Positions 31,496 to 42,500 of a DNA stretch of 64,000 nt are shown one piece after another; positions within the stretch are counted from its first letter, which is position 1; each line of letters starts with the position of its first letter. The notes beneath the pieces were generated by a model. That model did not search any database. It had not been told where the DNA came from and worked only from the letters and a program-made list of their open reading frames with translations. The stretch is from Parietichytrium sp. I65-24A (Eukaryota; Sar; Bigyra; Thraustochytrida; Thraustochytriidae), in assembly GCA_012862575.1 (NCBI GenBank), contig BLSF01000001.1, positions 992,001 to 1,056,000 on the forward strand, given 5' to 3'. The position numbers and the translations under genes are program-made.

Positions 31496-31667
31496 CCAGT
31501 GAGATGCTGATCTAACGCTTCTTTTACGCCTACTATCCACCGCACATTTGAGTGCCCAGCTCATCACAGCTCTACATTAATTTAATTTTTAACCGTAGAG
31601 CGCGATCTCGCGAAAAATTGGCTGACTGTGAGGCATAATATTCTGTTGTATTTACATCTTTGGGATA

Positions 31668-32612
31668 TCAACTTTCCAAGTCATTCACGTCTGTTACGTG
31701 GAATGTGCCGTTGGATCTAAAATTCTCTACTAACTCGAGGCGAGCACGCCGCGTGTCCTCCTCCGTTTCCTGATTTAAAATATGCGACAGCTGTTTGTCT
31801 GTGATTAGCCGGAGAGCAATAAACTTAACCTTCCCCGTGGGTAAGCGGAGAGACTTTGGGACCGAGTCCACGTCCGAGTGCATCAACAAGACGCCAATAG
31901 TGTTTTTCTTGTTAATCAGAGCCTCTGGCACCCCGACAGAGAGGTTCCGCAGAGACACTTCAGTCGAAATAGCTCCTCCAAACTTCTCCATCATTGAGAG
32001 CACCCCACGGCCCCTGCTTGCTAGTTGCTGCGTGACAACGTCCACAAGAATCGCCTGCCACTGATGAACCCACAGACCTTCGCAAAAGTTCCTCTCCATC
32101 TCTTTCTTAGAGAGTTTGAATTCTGCAAAAACTTCGAATTCAAACCCTGTATTTTCGAACTGAGGTGGAAGGTTCTCGTCCTCGAGATCCTCCGGAGGGA
32201 ACGGGTCACTTAGTCCATCAGACACAATCAAGGCTGTGCCTTTCTCCGGGTTGCGAAGGCAGCAGTGCGATTGTCTAACATTTGGCCACTTTGGGCCACC
32301 AAAAAAGAACGGATTTACAAGCTTGGTCAACACCGTCTCGAGCAACTCGTATCCGTGATCACGCTCCAATTTGGTGTAAAACTGTTCGCGGGCTGCGTAC
32401 ACGTCCTCTAGCAAGCGGTCGAACTCGATGTGCTTTTGCTGTAGTGACTCCCTCTTCTTTTCTGCGTCATCCAGAGGCATCGAAGAGTCTGTACTATCTG
32501 AGGAGTCCGCCGGCCCACGATACTGCGCGATTTCCGTCCCATTGCCAACCTGCCTTCTTAAAGAAGCTTTGGCTTTAGTTTTCTCGTGCGCAGTCGAACT
32601 GACGCAGCCCAT
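31668..32612 (-). CDS. Acylated Suppressor-of-fused (SUFU)-like domain protein (314 aa)
   Basis: The start MGCVSSTAHEK is a classic N-myristoylation site (Gly2) with a neighbouring Cys3 for palmitoylation, so the protein should sit on a membrane. Residues about 45-80 form a charged helix. From about residue 85 on, the order of motifs matches the SUFU domain: SDGLSDPF (SUFU has a related FGLSDLY), GFEFEVFAEFKL (GFGFEL in SUFU), W followed by LVDVVTQQLASRG, then IGVLLMHSDV, and PTGKVKFIALRLITDKQL (SUFU: TPFGVVTFLQIVG, then TEEL). The match is by eye and moderate. In animals SUFU restrains GLI factors; bacterial and protist relatives are of unknown role. A membrane-bound version outside animals would have another job. 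Start ATG at 32612 is supported by the acylation motif. Confidence 0.7.
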   Translation of the reverse strand: MGCVSSTAHEKTKAKASLRRQVGNGTEIAQYRGPADSSDSTDSSMPLDDAEKKRESLQQKHIEFDRLLEDVYAAREQFYTKLERDHGYELLETVLTKLVNPFFFGGPKWPNVRQSHCCLRNPEKGTALIVSDGLSDPFPPEDLEDENLPPQFENTGFEFEVFAEFKLSKKEMERNFCEGLWVHQWQAILVDVVTQQLASRGRGVLSMMEKFGGAISTEVSLRNLSVGVPEALINKKNTIGVLLMHSDVDSVPKSLRLPTGKVKFIALRLITDKQLSHILNQETEEDTRRARLELVENFRSNGTFHVTDVNDLES

Positions 32613-33411
32613 CCTTGCTCGCGGCGACCTGAACCCTTCCGCGAGTTTTGTTTTTGCTTTCGCTTGTGTCGCTGCTGCCTCGAAGCCCCAAGTGCTTACC
32701 CACTCTCGGAGCGCGCGTCTGGTTTGCGTTTGAAATCCGTTGACGTCGGCAGATCAACAACCCGATGATGCTCCCACCAAGGGCCGCGCAATCTGGTTCA
32801 ATTGAAGGAATACACGCTCAGGCTGAGGTTCAGGCTCGCGGGGCAAAAGTTGACAGGGGTGAGTCGTTTTTTGCACAGGCGAGAGCTCAGTTAAAAAAAG
32901 ATAAGAGTTCAGAAGACTTTGCGATCTTCCACACCTGACACGAAGAAATGCACTGAATAGTCGGCACGGGCCTTGAGATGGAGCTCCACTAACTTGGCAC
33001 TGTTGAACCACTGCACTGCACCCTTCTCTCCTCGTAGCTGTTCGCTGCTTGGCTGATCGAACCTACCCTCTCTGCTGCAGATGGCGTTCGAACACCACCA
33101 CTCCCTCTTTCACGGCCCCAGACTTTGGAACTTTACAAGTCCCACCGGTCCACCGGTCCTGTCTCGCTACAGTTTCCTTCCCTTCACTCTCTGCAGGCCG
33201 CTCCTCTGTCCTCAAAACTAGACCGGCGACAAAGAGCGACACTGGCACTTGAAGTTTGACTGGTCTGGACCTGCTGCTCGGCTTTGAGTTCACAGTGTGA
33301 ATAGTGAGGACCAGTACTCCCGAGACTCCCGAGGCTCGCTCTGCGCTCTGCAGTAATTTCCTTCGAGTGAGGACAAACTATTATAAGTTATGATGGCAAG
33401 TGCACGACTGA

Positions 33412-33456
33412 CTGACTGACTGATCGACTGACTGAGTGAGTGAGTGAGTGAGTGAG
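33412..33456. repeat. GACT/GAGT tetranucleotide repeat
   Basis: A run of gact units turning into gagt units. A similar gtga-type run lies at 34018-34036. Confidence 0.85.
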
Positions 33457-33597
33457 GATGAAGACGAAGATGATCTTTGTCGCGTTTAGCACCTCCTCGG
33501 AGGCAGGCAGGTCGCTGTTTCGTTAATCTTGAAATTATTTTAAACTCACAAGTCAAGGCAGTTCATTCGATTGTACCGAGTACCACAGCCAAGTCGC

Positions 33598-33634
33598 ACT
33601 TTTCTCACTTTTCTCACTTTTTCTCACTTTTCCC
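33598..33634. repeat. 9-nt cacttttct tandem repeat
   Basis: Four units of cacttttct, the third with one extra T. Confidence 0.85.
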
Positions 33635-36131
33635 AAATTCCAAACACTTTTCTCGCTCTCCTCCTCGCATTCACTCTCGCACTCTCCAATCTCTCCAACC
33701 CCACTTGCGCTATTCCGCCAACTTGTTCCTTCCTTCGTCCTCCTCCGTCCTTCTCCTCCTCAGCTTTCTCACTTTTCTCACTCACATTATCTCACATTCT
33801 CACACTCACACTCTCGCGGTCCCACTCCTCCCAACTCGGACGAGAGGGGTACTGTGCACTGCTACGATATAACGTTATTACTTGTTAACATACCGTCCCT
33901 ACTTGGCACCTCCTCTACTGGTGGCTTAATCAATGCCGAGTACTGCACTGATCTAGTAGTAGCTATAGCTGAGCTGAGTGTGGCGAACGGAAAGGTGAAA
34001 GGAAGAGAGAATGGATGTGAGTGAGTGAGTGAGTGAATGAGTTTACAGTCAATGCAAAATTCAATTGATTCTGAATTGGTTGGACGGACGGAGACGTTGT
34101 AGACGTTGTAGAACTCCAGTTGTTTCACTCCTTTCATCTGAATTCTGAACTGCTTGCCCTGCTCAAACTAGCTGAAATATATTTCTTTATTGTTGGTTGA
34201 GAAATGAGAAATGCATAAATAGGTAAAGATAAAGAATCAATGTCACGCTGCTGGTGCTGGCGCGATGGTCCGCCCTACTTTATTCATCTTCATTTCACGT
34301 GAACACACAAGTTGTATTGATTTTTGTCAGTCAATTTCGATCATTTCGATTGTTCCACTGCACTGGTTCCTTCCTCCTCCTCCTTCTTCCTGGCCTGCCA
34401 GAACTGCCAGAACTGCTAGAACTGCCAGGACGCAGCCACCCTTTCGTTCTCGCGGCCTCACGCGGAACTAGCCGCCCTGCTACGTATCTCTACCGCGCGC
34501 AGTCGTTCGTTCTTTTTTCATGCGCTGTTTGTATTCCAGAGCCACTGTGGTTCTGCCCTCTGCCGTGCTGGTACTGCAGTACTCATTACCGGGATACTAG
34601 TGCTGCGGAAAGAGAAACCAAGAGCGCGAGTGGTGCGAGGAATGAATGTGAGTGTGGAGGCGCATTGCTCAGCAGAACGAACGTTAGAAAGGTAAAATTT
34701 TGCAATGGTTTTCGTTTGAATGAATTTATTTGAATTTTGATTTTAATCAATAACAAGAGGAATTATTTGTTTGCGAAAGGAAATGGCCGAAAGACCGCTA
34801 GGTTGGGACACCTTTTCTCTGTAACTGCACGAAGCTTTTCCATTCCCTGTCATTTGTGTGACTGGAAGAGGGGTGTCGGCAGAGAAAGAGTCAGCTCGCT
34901 AGTATAATGTGGGAGTACTGTACTGTAGCAGCGAGAAAGGCTTGTCGCTGTTTCCTCCTCTTTCATCTTTCAACTTGCACCTCTCACTCCTGTCACCACG
35001 CAAATTCCACATCACAGCTTAAGGTCTTCGTGCCCGATTCTTGCCATTTGCCGACAAGGTCCTATGGCGACACGTACCCTTGGATAACGGTCGCAAGCGG
35101 ATCTTGCTCCCAAACTTTAAGTCAACACTTCGCAGAACAGCACCTGCTCTATTTGAGAATCTTACTATTGAATAAATGACTCCTATCATTTCAGGCTCGC
35201 ACATTTTCGTTCTATGGAATGGTCTCCGAAGGCTACTGTTTAAAGTAGTCAAAGGCGTTTACGAGACTCGTGCTGTTGTTGATTTGAGTTTTTTTTTGTT
35301 TTGTCAAAATTGGAAATTTACTGTTGTCATAGAAAAAGAGAACTGTCTGTAAATCGAAAGAGGCTCTTCAGTGGAGAAGGAAATACCGGCAGGCGGTCAA
35401 ACGTTTCACGGTGGGCACCATTTCCACTTTGCATTTGAAAACAAAAAGGCCGACGACCCAGTGCCACTTCACATCACACTCCATCAAGCAATTCAACCTT
35501 TGACTGTGACGTTCGCTTCTCGAACATGTTCATCGAAATTTGAAATTGACTTGCAAGAACCACCGCCAGTCTGCGATGCACAGTACTTGAGAAATCCTTG
35601 CTGAACCTGTTGCCGCTTGCTGGGCGAAAGAGCATTCACGAAGCCCTAGACATTCAAGACTTGCGCAACCCGTGGTCTTGTAACTCCGTTTTCGACGGGG
35701 TGTGTTTTTCTTGCTTACCAGACACGGCGCTCACAGTCAGTGCGTGCGGTGAAGATTAGTCGAAATGTCGATCACCAAGACACACCAAGACGTGGAGGAC
35801 TCTCGCGCCAATCACCAAAATCCAAAATTCAAAATTAAAAATTAAAAAACGATTCGAAGAAGATAATTTGAAACTGAGAATCTTTTTCGAAAAACTTACT
35901 GTGTTAATTCATGAACAAAGTTCACACGAAAAACTAACTAACTATTCACTGTCAATCAAATTCAAAAATCAAATTTTCCTTCCTATTTTCCCCAAGTTTC
36001 CCAAATCCCAGTGGCCTTGCGGGAGAGGAGAGGAGAGGAGAGAAGAGAGGCGCTCTGACACTACGAAAAGTCACCAGAGACATACGGTAGATTCGCAAAA
36101 GATTCACAAAAGATTCACACACAGAGCCAGA

Positions 36132-36581
36132 ATGCACGTTGACAGCGGCACAAGGGAGGTGTGCTCCGCGCGGGTACGCGCGAACTCTTCCTTGAAGGAA
36201 GCCTCTTCGCGGCTGGCCAGCGCTCGGTCCGCGCTGGACGACTGGGCTTGGAGTGTGCAGGAGGAGGTGGCGGGTACGCGCGCGGCGGTGGGGCAGCTGG
36301 CGGTACTCGCGGACATGGTGCGGCGCGAGGCCATGCTGGCGGAGGCCATGCTGGACAAGGCAGTGCGAGCCAAGGCTGGCGCCGCGCACGCCGCGAGACA
36401 GGCCGCCATGATGGGCTGGACGAGCATCGACAAGGACAATGACAAGGACAATGACAATGGCAAGGACGCGGCGGCAGGGAAGACGGAGAAGAAGGAGAAG
36501 GAGGCGCTGTTTCGAGAGCATGACTTGGCCGCGCTGGATGCGTTCTTGGCGGCGGGGAGCTCGGATGATGAGCAAGAGTGA
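36132..36581 (+). CDS. Small Ala-rich coiled-coil protein (149 aa), unknown
   Basis: I do not recognise it. The ATG at 36132 is chosen because from that point base composition rises sharply in G and C, as in a coding region, whereas the frame before it (open from 35868) is AT-rich and looks non-coding. Residues about 15-95 form a helical, Ala-rich heptad-like stretch (SSLKEASSRLASARSALDDW, VRREAMLAEAMLDKAV) suited to a coiled coil. A KDND repeat (SIDKDNDKDNDNGKD) and a Lys/Glu run follow, and the last residues are acidic (AAGSSDDEQE). Size and shape recall small subunits of vesicle or kinetochore complexes, but I cannot assign one. It is likely a real gene, moderately sure. Confidence 0.55.
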   Translation: MHVDSGTREVCSARVRANSSLKEASSRLASARSALDDWAWSVQEEVAGTRAAVGQLAVLADMVRREAMLAEAMLDKAVRAKAGAAHAARQAAMMGWTSIDKDNDKDNDNGKDAAAGKTEKKEKEALFREHDLAALDAFLAAGSSDDEQE

Positions 36582-36914
36582 GGTTGTCAATATGGGTGAC
36601 GTCGAGGCGGTGGTTATCGTTGGTTCATAATGTGGACCGGTTCTGCTTTGGAGCACAGGACGAAAGTAGTTCTGGTTTTGTTGACCACTACTTGTGCAGA
36701 CGCCGGGAGCTGACACCTGCGCGACCCTTGCGCATGGGAAGCCAGGATGCGCGGCGCGCGGAGCCTTGCGAGGTGTTTTGGAAATGGGAGAAGGGAAGGT
36801 CCTAATTGGAGCACGAGCCGCTAAAGCTGAGTGAACGAAAAGATAGAATTTGGGTTGACTTTCTGTGTACAGTGTGCTAGGGCGACAATCATGTGAGACT
36901 TGGCGAATTTGAGC
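36582..36914. other. Convergent 3' region before PARP
   Basis: 333 bp between two convergent stop codons. I see nothing distinctive. Confidence 0.35.
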
Positions 36915-38711
36915 TTAGAAATCAAACACAAGAACGTAGCGCAAGCGGTGCTGGGACTCTTTGTAAATGAGGTATTCATCCTGCGAAAAGCTGGACGACA
37001 CGCCCGTTTGGGAGACGTCTCCGGCTGGGACGATCACCTTCATGCCGTCAATCTCGAGCTCCACGTCCTTTTTGCCGACCGGGCTCTGCTGGCCTCTTGC
37101 AACGACGGAGTTGTAGCCTTTCGGAGCTGATTTGAGTGACGAGTTGTCCCTGGTGATCTCGTACTCCTTTCCGAGCGCAGCTTCTGCAAGAAACATGACT
37201 GCCTTGTTCTTGCCCTTCCACCTGCTAGAGCTCGTGTAACCGAGGGATTTGTTGTGCTCACTGGCCAAATAGATACCGCGGCCAACGCGGCCTCCCGAGT
37301 GAGGCATGATGCGAAGTCCTCCCCGGAGAATGGCAGCTACAACAGCCACATTCGTCCCGTGCCACAGCAGCTTGTGATTACCAATGCTCTTGTGCTCTGC
37401 AAATCGCTTCTCCTCGCCGTTTCTGGCAACCTCGAACACCTTGTCCAGCTTGAAATTCCGCCAGCTATGGCCCAGACTGTTGCTCTTCATCATGTACTCC
37501 CGGATCAGCTTGACGGTGTCGGAGCTATCCTGGCACCGCTCCAATTTAATCTGCAAAGTGTCAAACTGAGCGTCCAGAGGGTGCAAGTCGACCTTTTCAT
37601 CTCCTTCGGACTTGAGCACCTGGGCCTCCTCAATGTCGGAGACCACTGCGACGAGATCATACTTTCTCTGTAGCATCTCCAGAGTGCTGATTGGTGGTGG
37701 GGCAACTCGCCCGGTCGCGTGAGGGAAGCGAGTGTAAAACTTGCCGCTCAGCTCGCGAATCACGTTTGACCGACTTCTTCCCTTGAGCTCCTCCTCCAGC
37801 TCTTGCAGGACCTCGTAAGCTTTCTTCACTTGGTCTTTGGACAAGGCTCCGAGCGGCATCCGATCCACGTCGATTCCCATCGTGTGCATGGATTCTTTGA
37901 ACATATCAGCGCTGAAGATCATCTCCACGAAGTCTTTGACGTCCTTCTCTAGCTTACAGTCCGGGATTGCGCTCTTCGCCGTTGTCTTCTTTGTCTCGGT
38001 CTTCACAGTGGTCTTTGGGGTGTGGTCCATTTCCAGGAGCTCGTACTTGTTGTTGTACTTGACAAAGTTGTGGCGGTTGGCCCAAAGGTTCTTGGTCTTG
38101 TCCTGGAACTTCTTCTCAAACTCTTTCACAGCGCCATCCAGTGTTGTGTACTTGAGAGCATCTTTGCCGTCTTCTCCAACTCGGTTCCACCGCGTGTAGC
38201 ACGCGTGGGATCCGGTCGGGCACCGCACGACATAGATGTGGTATGCCTTGTTGTTGTTGCTTCCGAGGTTGCACTGATTGAGAACCACGCCATACTCGCC
38301 AACCACGACGGTTCCGCTCGGAACCTTCCGCTCAAGCACATAGTCCAGAGGGATCGTCCCGTCTGAGATCACGGCGCCCGCAGCCTCTGACTTGACAACC
38401 TCTTCCCCTTCAGGCTCCTTCTTCACCTTCTTGGCAGCGGGAGCCTTCTTGGCAGCTGGACCCTTCTTGGCGGCTGGAGCCTTCTTGGCGGCTGGAGCCT
38501 TCTTGGCAGCTGGAGCCTTCTTGGCAGCTGGAGCCTTCTTGGCAGCGGGAGCCTTCTTAGCGGTTTTTGGCGCTGGCTCTTCCGCTCCTGCGGCAGCAGC
38601 CCCTCGCGTTCTCTTCCTAGTCACAGGCGCAGCTTCCACGGCTGGCGCGTCTTCCACCTTCACTTTGGCAGCCGCTGCTGCGCTCCTTGTCTTCCTCTTG
38701 GCCACCAACAT
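36915..38711 (-). CDS. Poly(ADP-ribose) polymerase, PARP2/3-like, with histone H1-like tail (598 aa)
   Basis: PARPs use NAD+ to build poly(ADP-ribose) on chromatin proteins after DNA breaks. Order: a basic N-terminal tail (1-105) with seven PAAKK repeats spaced six residues apart, like histone H1; a WGR domain (about 115-230) in which the name motif reads WNRVG (about 175-179); the helical regulatory domain (about 250-375, including DVKDFVEMIFSADMFKE and PLGALSKDQVKKAYEVL); and the catalytic domain (about 380-598). The H-Y-E triad is present: LLWHGT, GRGIYLAS and QDEYLIYKESQ. It should therefore make polymers. There are no zinc fingers or BRCT, as in PARP2. Start ATG at 38711. The basic tail probably binds DNA and acts as a nuclear signal. 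Confidence 0.95.
   Translation of the reverse strand: MLVAKRKTRSAAAAAKVKVEDAPAVEAAPVTRKRTRGAAAAGAEEPAPKTAKKAPAAKKAPAAKKAPAAKKAPAAKKAPAAKKGPAAKKAPAAKKVKKEPEGEEVVKSEAAGAVISDGTIPLDYVLERKVPSGTVVVGEYGVVLNQCNLGSNNNKAYHIYVVRCPTGSHACYTRWNRVGEDGKDALKYTTLDGAVKEFEKKFQDKTKNLWANRHNFVKYNNKYELLEMDHTPKTTVKTETKKTTAKSAIPDCKLEKDVKDFVEMIFSADMFKESMHTMGIDVDRMPLGALSKDQVKKAYEVLQELEEELKGRSRSNVIRELSGKFYTRFPHATGRVAPPPISTLEMLQRKYDLVAVVSDIEEAQVLKSEGDEKVDLHPLDAQFDTLQIKLERCQDSSDTVKLIREYMMKSNSLGHSWRNFKLDKVFEVARNGEEKRFAEHKSIGNHKLLWHGTNVAVVAAILRGGLRIMPHSGGRVGRGIYLASEHNKSLGYTSSSRWKGKNKAVMFLAEAALGKEYEITRDNSSLKSAPKGYNSVVARGQQSPVGKKDVELEIDGMKVIVPAGDVSQTGVSSSFSQDEYLIYKESQHRLRYVLVFDF
38439..38568. repeat. 18-nt coding repeat in the PARP tail
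   Basis: Tandem 18-base units encoding PAAKKA on the minus strand. On the plus strand they read ttcttggcagctggagcc with small changes. Such arrays vary in number easily, so strains may differ. Confidence 0.9.
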
Positions 38712-39503
38712 CTTCGTCCTTTGCTTCTCTTGCTCGCTTGGATCTCTCTGTCTCTTTCTCTTTCTCTCTTTGCTTGTCTACTTTCTTCTTTTGGGGTCTG
38801 CACTTGGCTCGCTCATCCTCGTTTGCAATCTTGTGTTGCGAGAGCTAAGTCCGCGAAATGCGTAGAGCGCGGACCGAGGGATCCGTGGTGAGTAGCACTC
38901 AGCCACGTGCGGCGCTAGTAGTCGAGCAGGGCAGAAGAGATGAGGTGTGCGAGTACCGGCGGCCAGACGGTTGATTAAGAGTGCGCGTTGGTTGCTTGCG
39001 AGTTTCCCAGACAAGAAGACTACAAGGAGTTCTGAGTGGTGTACTGACTCGGTGTACATCTTCTATACTTGGAGTGTTAAGATTCACTGTCGTGAAAGAT
39101 TTGCAGTTGCAGACTGACCGACAAGCGACAAGCGAGTATGCGTATATGCTGGCTCTTTCACCTGATTGCATTAATTTAAACGTCTTTTTGTTCAAAGGTG
39201 GCGCTGACCTGGAACTTATGTTGCTAATTCGAACTCGCAGAATGATTGACTTTCCTGTACCGGTACTGTTATGCGTGCAGTCGGCCCGGATACGGATACT
39301 CCAGACGGTACTCACTGTCAGTACACGTAAAAAGAGCCACTGCGGAGTGAAGCGTGGCCTGGATAGTGCTAGTGCGGGCAACTCATTGCGCGTTTCGCAA
39401 GAATTAATATTCATTGTGTTCGCGAGCAAAGGAACGCGGCATTGTTCGTCACAAAGGCAGACATCAGACAAGGAAAAGGATGAAGTTGAAAAAAAAAGTT
39501 CTA
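38712..39503. other. Intergenic region between M16 protease and PARP
   Basis: Both flanking genes are on the minus strand, so this holds the PARP promoter and the protease 3' end. It contains GTACCGGTAC at 39257-39266 and CACTGTCAGTA at 39313-39323. No gene seen. Confidence 0.4.
39257..39266. promoter_or_regulatory. Recurring palindrome GTACCGGTAC, copy 4
   Basis: Perfect copy, 46 bp before a near-perfect copy of the second motif (39313-39323). Confidence 0.35.
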
Positions 39504-42500
39504 TTACATCAGAGTGCATTGGGAAGGCTGTTCATCTGTGACACATTCGTTGGAGACGCAAGTGGATTTATTGTACATGCTCTCAGAGTCAACCAGCGTC
39601 ACGTACTTGCGTCGCGCGGAGAGCTCCTTGACCGCGTCCTTCTTGAATGAAGTCCCAAATACCAACACGGAGACGCGTCGTCGCTCCTCGGAACTCGGGT
39701 TCAGCCATCGGTCATATGCTGCGAGAAGCTTTTCGAGAGAGATCCAGTTTCGCAAGCCCTCAATCTCGTCCAGACTCGACTTCCACTCGAACGACGGCGG
39801 GACTCGGTACCGACACAGAGATATCGACTCCCACATGGACTCTGCCTCTTGCTTGATACTGATGCCCGAGTCGATCTTCTTCCTAGCGATCGCGCAAGCA
39901 TTCTCGTGAAACGTGCGTGGGTCGACCCTTGCGAGGGTGGCACGAAACTGGGCAAGAAACCGGTCAACTATCGCCGCCATCTCGTGTGGAGCATGCGTGC
40001 TCGATGTGACCTCGATGAGAAACCCGAGCATTCCGAGCACGCTGTTCGTGGAGCACTGCACAATGTAGCCCACCTGCTGTCTAGATCGCAGCTCCGTATA
40101 CAGCGGCTCGCTCATCAGATGCTCGATGGTTTCCGCAAGCAGCCGATTATGGAGGGTGTCAGGCCCCAACTGAAAGTAAAGATCCACAGAATGTCCTTCG
40201 AACTCCAGTGCCTCCAGTGGGTGAACAAGCCCCGTCACGGCGTGCCAAGGGTCTCCAAGGTCGGAATTCACCTTGCTCATCGGAACCTGCAGGATATTGA
40301 GCCGAGGGATCAATTGGTCAGAAAGTTGAACGCTTTGCAGACTGTCCAAATGTCCGCGAAGCATTCCGATGACCCGTTTGGCCTGCTCAATTTCAGTGTT
40401 GCCACACAATAGAGCTTCTACGTTACACCTTCGCAACAACAGCGCGGCGTAATCGGCAACGTCTGCTCCAGACGAAATCATGTACGTCGCCTCTGCAAGC
40501 GCTTCTGGATGCCACGAGCCGTTTACTAGAATTTGGTACAGTGCGGAGGAGAGCTGGCCCTCCGTTTGGAAATGTGATGCGTCATTTCCATACTGCTGCG
40601 AAAGTACTTCCAGCTGCGCAGAAAATGCTCTCTCATTCAGACCGAGGAGCTCTTCCGTGGCCGCGCTGCCCTTTTTCTCAGGTAAGCTCTCGACGCCATC
40701 AGGTTGATCGCTTAATCCACTCTTCTTCTTCTTCTTTTTCTTCTTCTCCGAGCTTGAAACTCTCCGCATCTCCTCGGGCTCTGTCGGCTTCATCATGACG
40801 TGATCCTTGCCCGCCTTACTGCGCAACGTATCTACAGACCCAAATCGCTTCGACCCACGGGCCAGCCGCACAAGCGCCCCGAAGACCTCGTCAAGAAACA
40901 TCGGAAGCTTCTCGCTAAACCCCGAAACGTGAAGGGTCAAACCCTCCTCCTCAGATTCCACCTCCAAGTCCAGCCCTGCCAACGATGCGAGGTAAGACTG
41001 GTGGATAAGAGCTTCGGACAACAGAGCCGCCATAAAGTCATTCAAAGCAGAAAAAATTGGGAGCAGGGTCGGCAGGGGTGAGAGAATTCGAACATAGCAC
41101 TCTGTGCGTGGCACCTGATTTACCTTATCGGGCATGAACCACAATTTCAAGTGGTCGTTTGACCCTGGCGTCAAAGCTGGGATGCTAAACTCAAATGGGT
41201 CCTTGGTTGATTCCGGAAAACTTTCCCAAATCTCCTCGTGCTCCTGCACGCTCAGCCCATCCCTCACGGCAGCAGCTTCATTCACCCGAGCGCTCTCCGC
41301 GGCGGCGTTGTTTCGGCCGGTGCGCTTGAGGGCACGGAGTAGTCTGCTCATCTTACTCGGCAGCAGTGCTTTCCTCGGGCCTTTCCTAGTCTTCATGGAC
41401 GACGTTAGCTTATTACTCCCACTAAAAAGAGTTTCAGCCGCGCTTCTCGACTTGCGAGTTCCTGGAGGAAGCGACGGATTACCTGCTGCTTGATCTAACC
41501 CATCCAAGCTGGCGGCAGCCCCCTCTAAAAGGCGAACCTTCAGGCCGTTGTCCACCCTGATTGTCGAAGTCCCAGAGATGGATCGCGACGCCCGAGCCAC
41601 TACAGTGTGGCTCTGAGGGAGGATCTCGTGCCATCGAAACAGGCCATGTCCGTACCCTATGAGCAGACGATTTAGCTTCAAATCATGTTCCACAATGTGA
41701 CCATCCAACCATGTCGGTTTGCTCTGCTTGACCGACGTCTGCAAGTACTCATTCAGAGCATGCTTATGGCCAAAGAAGGAGTCCATGACGAGGTCTTGCT
41801 TTGCAAACGCAAAGTTCGAGTACGTCTTAAAGTGCTGCACAACCACATGACGCCCGATAACTGAGCCTCTTGCTGCGTCGCCCTCAGAGTCGCCCTCGCC
41901 AGACGACGACGACGACGAAGACGACGAGCCAGTCGAGGTGCTAGAGTGAAGAGCAAAGCTCGTGGGAATGTACGGATTTCGAGGCGGTAAGCTCAACAGC
42001 GACTTGCCAGACTTTCGGGTGTGTGGAGCCGTCTGGTTCTCCACGCAACTGAGAGAAAGGGATCCGTCCAAGAGACTGTTCCACAGCGGCATTGACTCGC
42101 TCACACGATGGCACCAAAACGGAGTGTCTGTGTACGGCTCGACGTCGTGCCTCGCCCCAACAAAGGGCTCAAAGATGGAGAGCATGGATCTCTTCACGAC
42201 TGATGTTTGGCCGGACCAGAACGCACTGCTACGGAGATCCAACCGTGCCAGCTCTGGTCTCAGATGATTCAACACTTCGTCCACCAGCTCAGGCTCCCAC
42301 TCGACGTACGAGAACGGGTCCAGCAGCCATTTGCTGTCCAGCTTCCATTGCGGCAACATCTTGACGCTCAGATCCGTTGCATAGTCGACATAATCCTCCT
42401 CCTCTTTGAATCTGTACTTCATTTGCTCAATGCTCTTGTTCTCCTCGTAGATCCACTTTTGCGGCTTGGTTCTCCTAAGCAATCCAATATACTCGTAAAC

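Larger units (their letters stand above)
30162..31667. other. Intergenic region between the SAM-like and SUFU-like genes
   Basis: No convincing gene. Contents: ttatgttttgt repeats about 30588-30612, a CTA/TAG-rich island about 30700-31110, the palindrome GTACCGGTAC at 31235-31244, and CACTGTCAGTG at 31485-31495. Confidence 0.4.
32613..36131. other. Long intergenic region
   Basis: 3.5 kb with no gene that I can support. Open frames are short and have no family resemblance. Visible landmarks: gact/gagt tetranucleotide repeats (33412-33456), 9-nt cacttttct units (33598-33634), gtgagtgagt repeats (34018-34036), agaactgcc 9-nt units (about 34399-34428), AT-rich stretches (34730-34770, 35820-35960) and a GGAGA purine tract (36026-36046). 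An unrecognised non-coding RNA or a spliced small gene cannot be excluded. Confidence 0.4.

Noticed and set aside
34254-34733. Plus-strand open frame of 159 codons in the long spacer
   Set aside because: Translation is dominated by simple repeats (LPELPELLELP) and matches no known domain.
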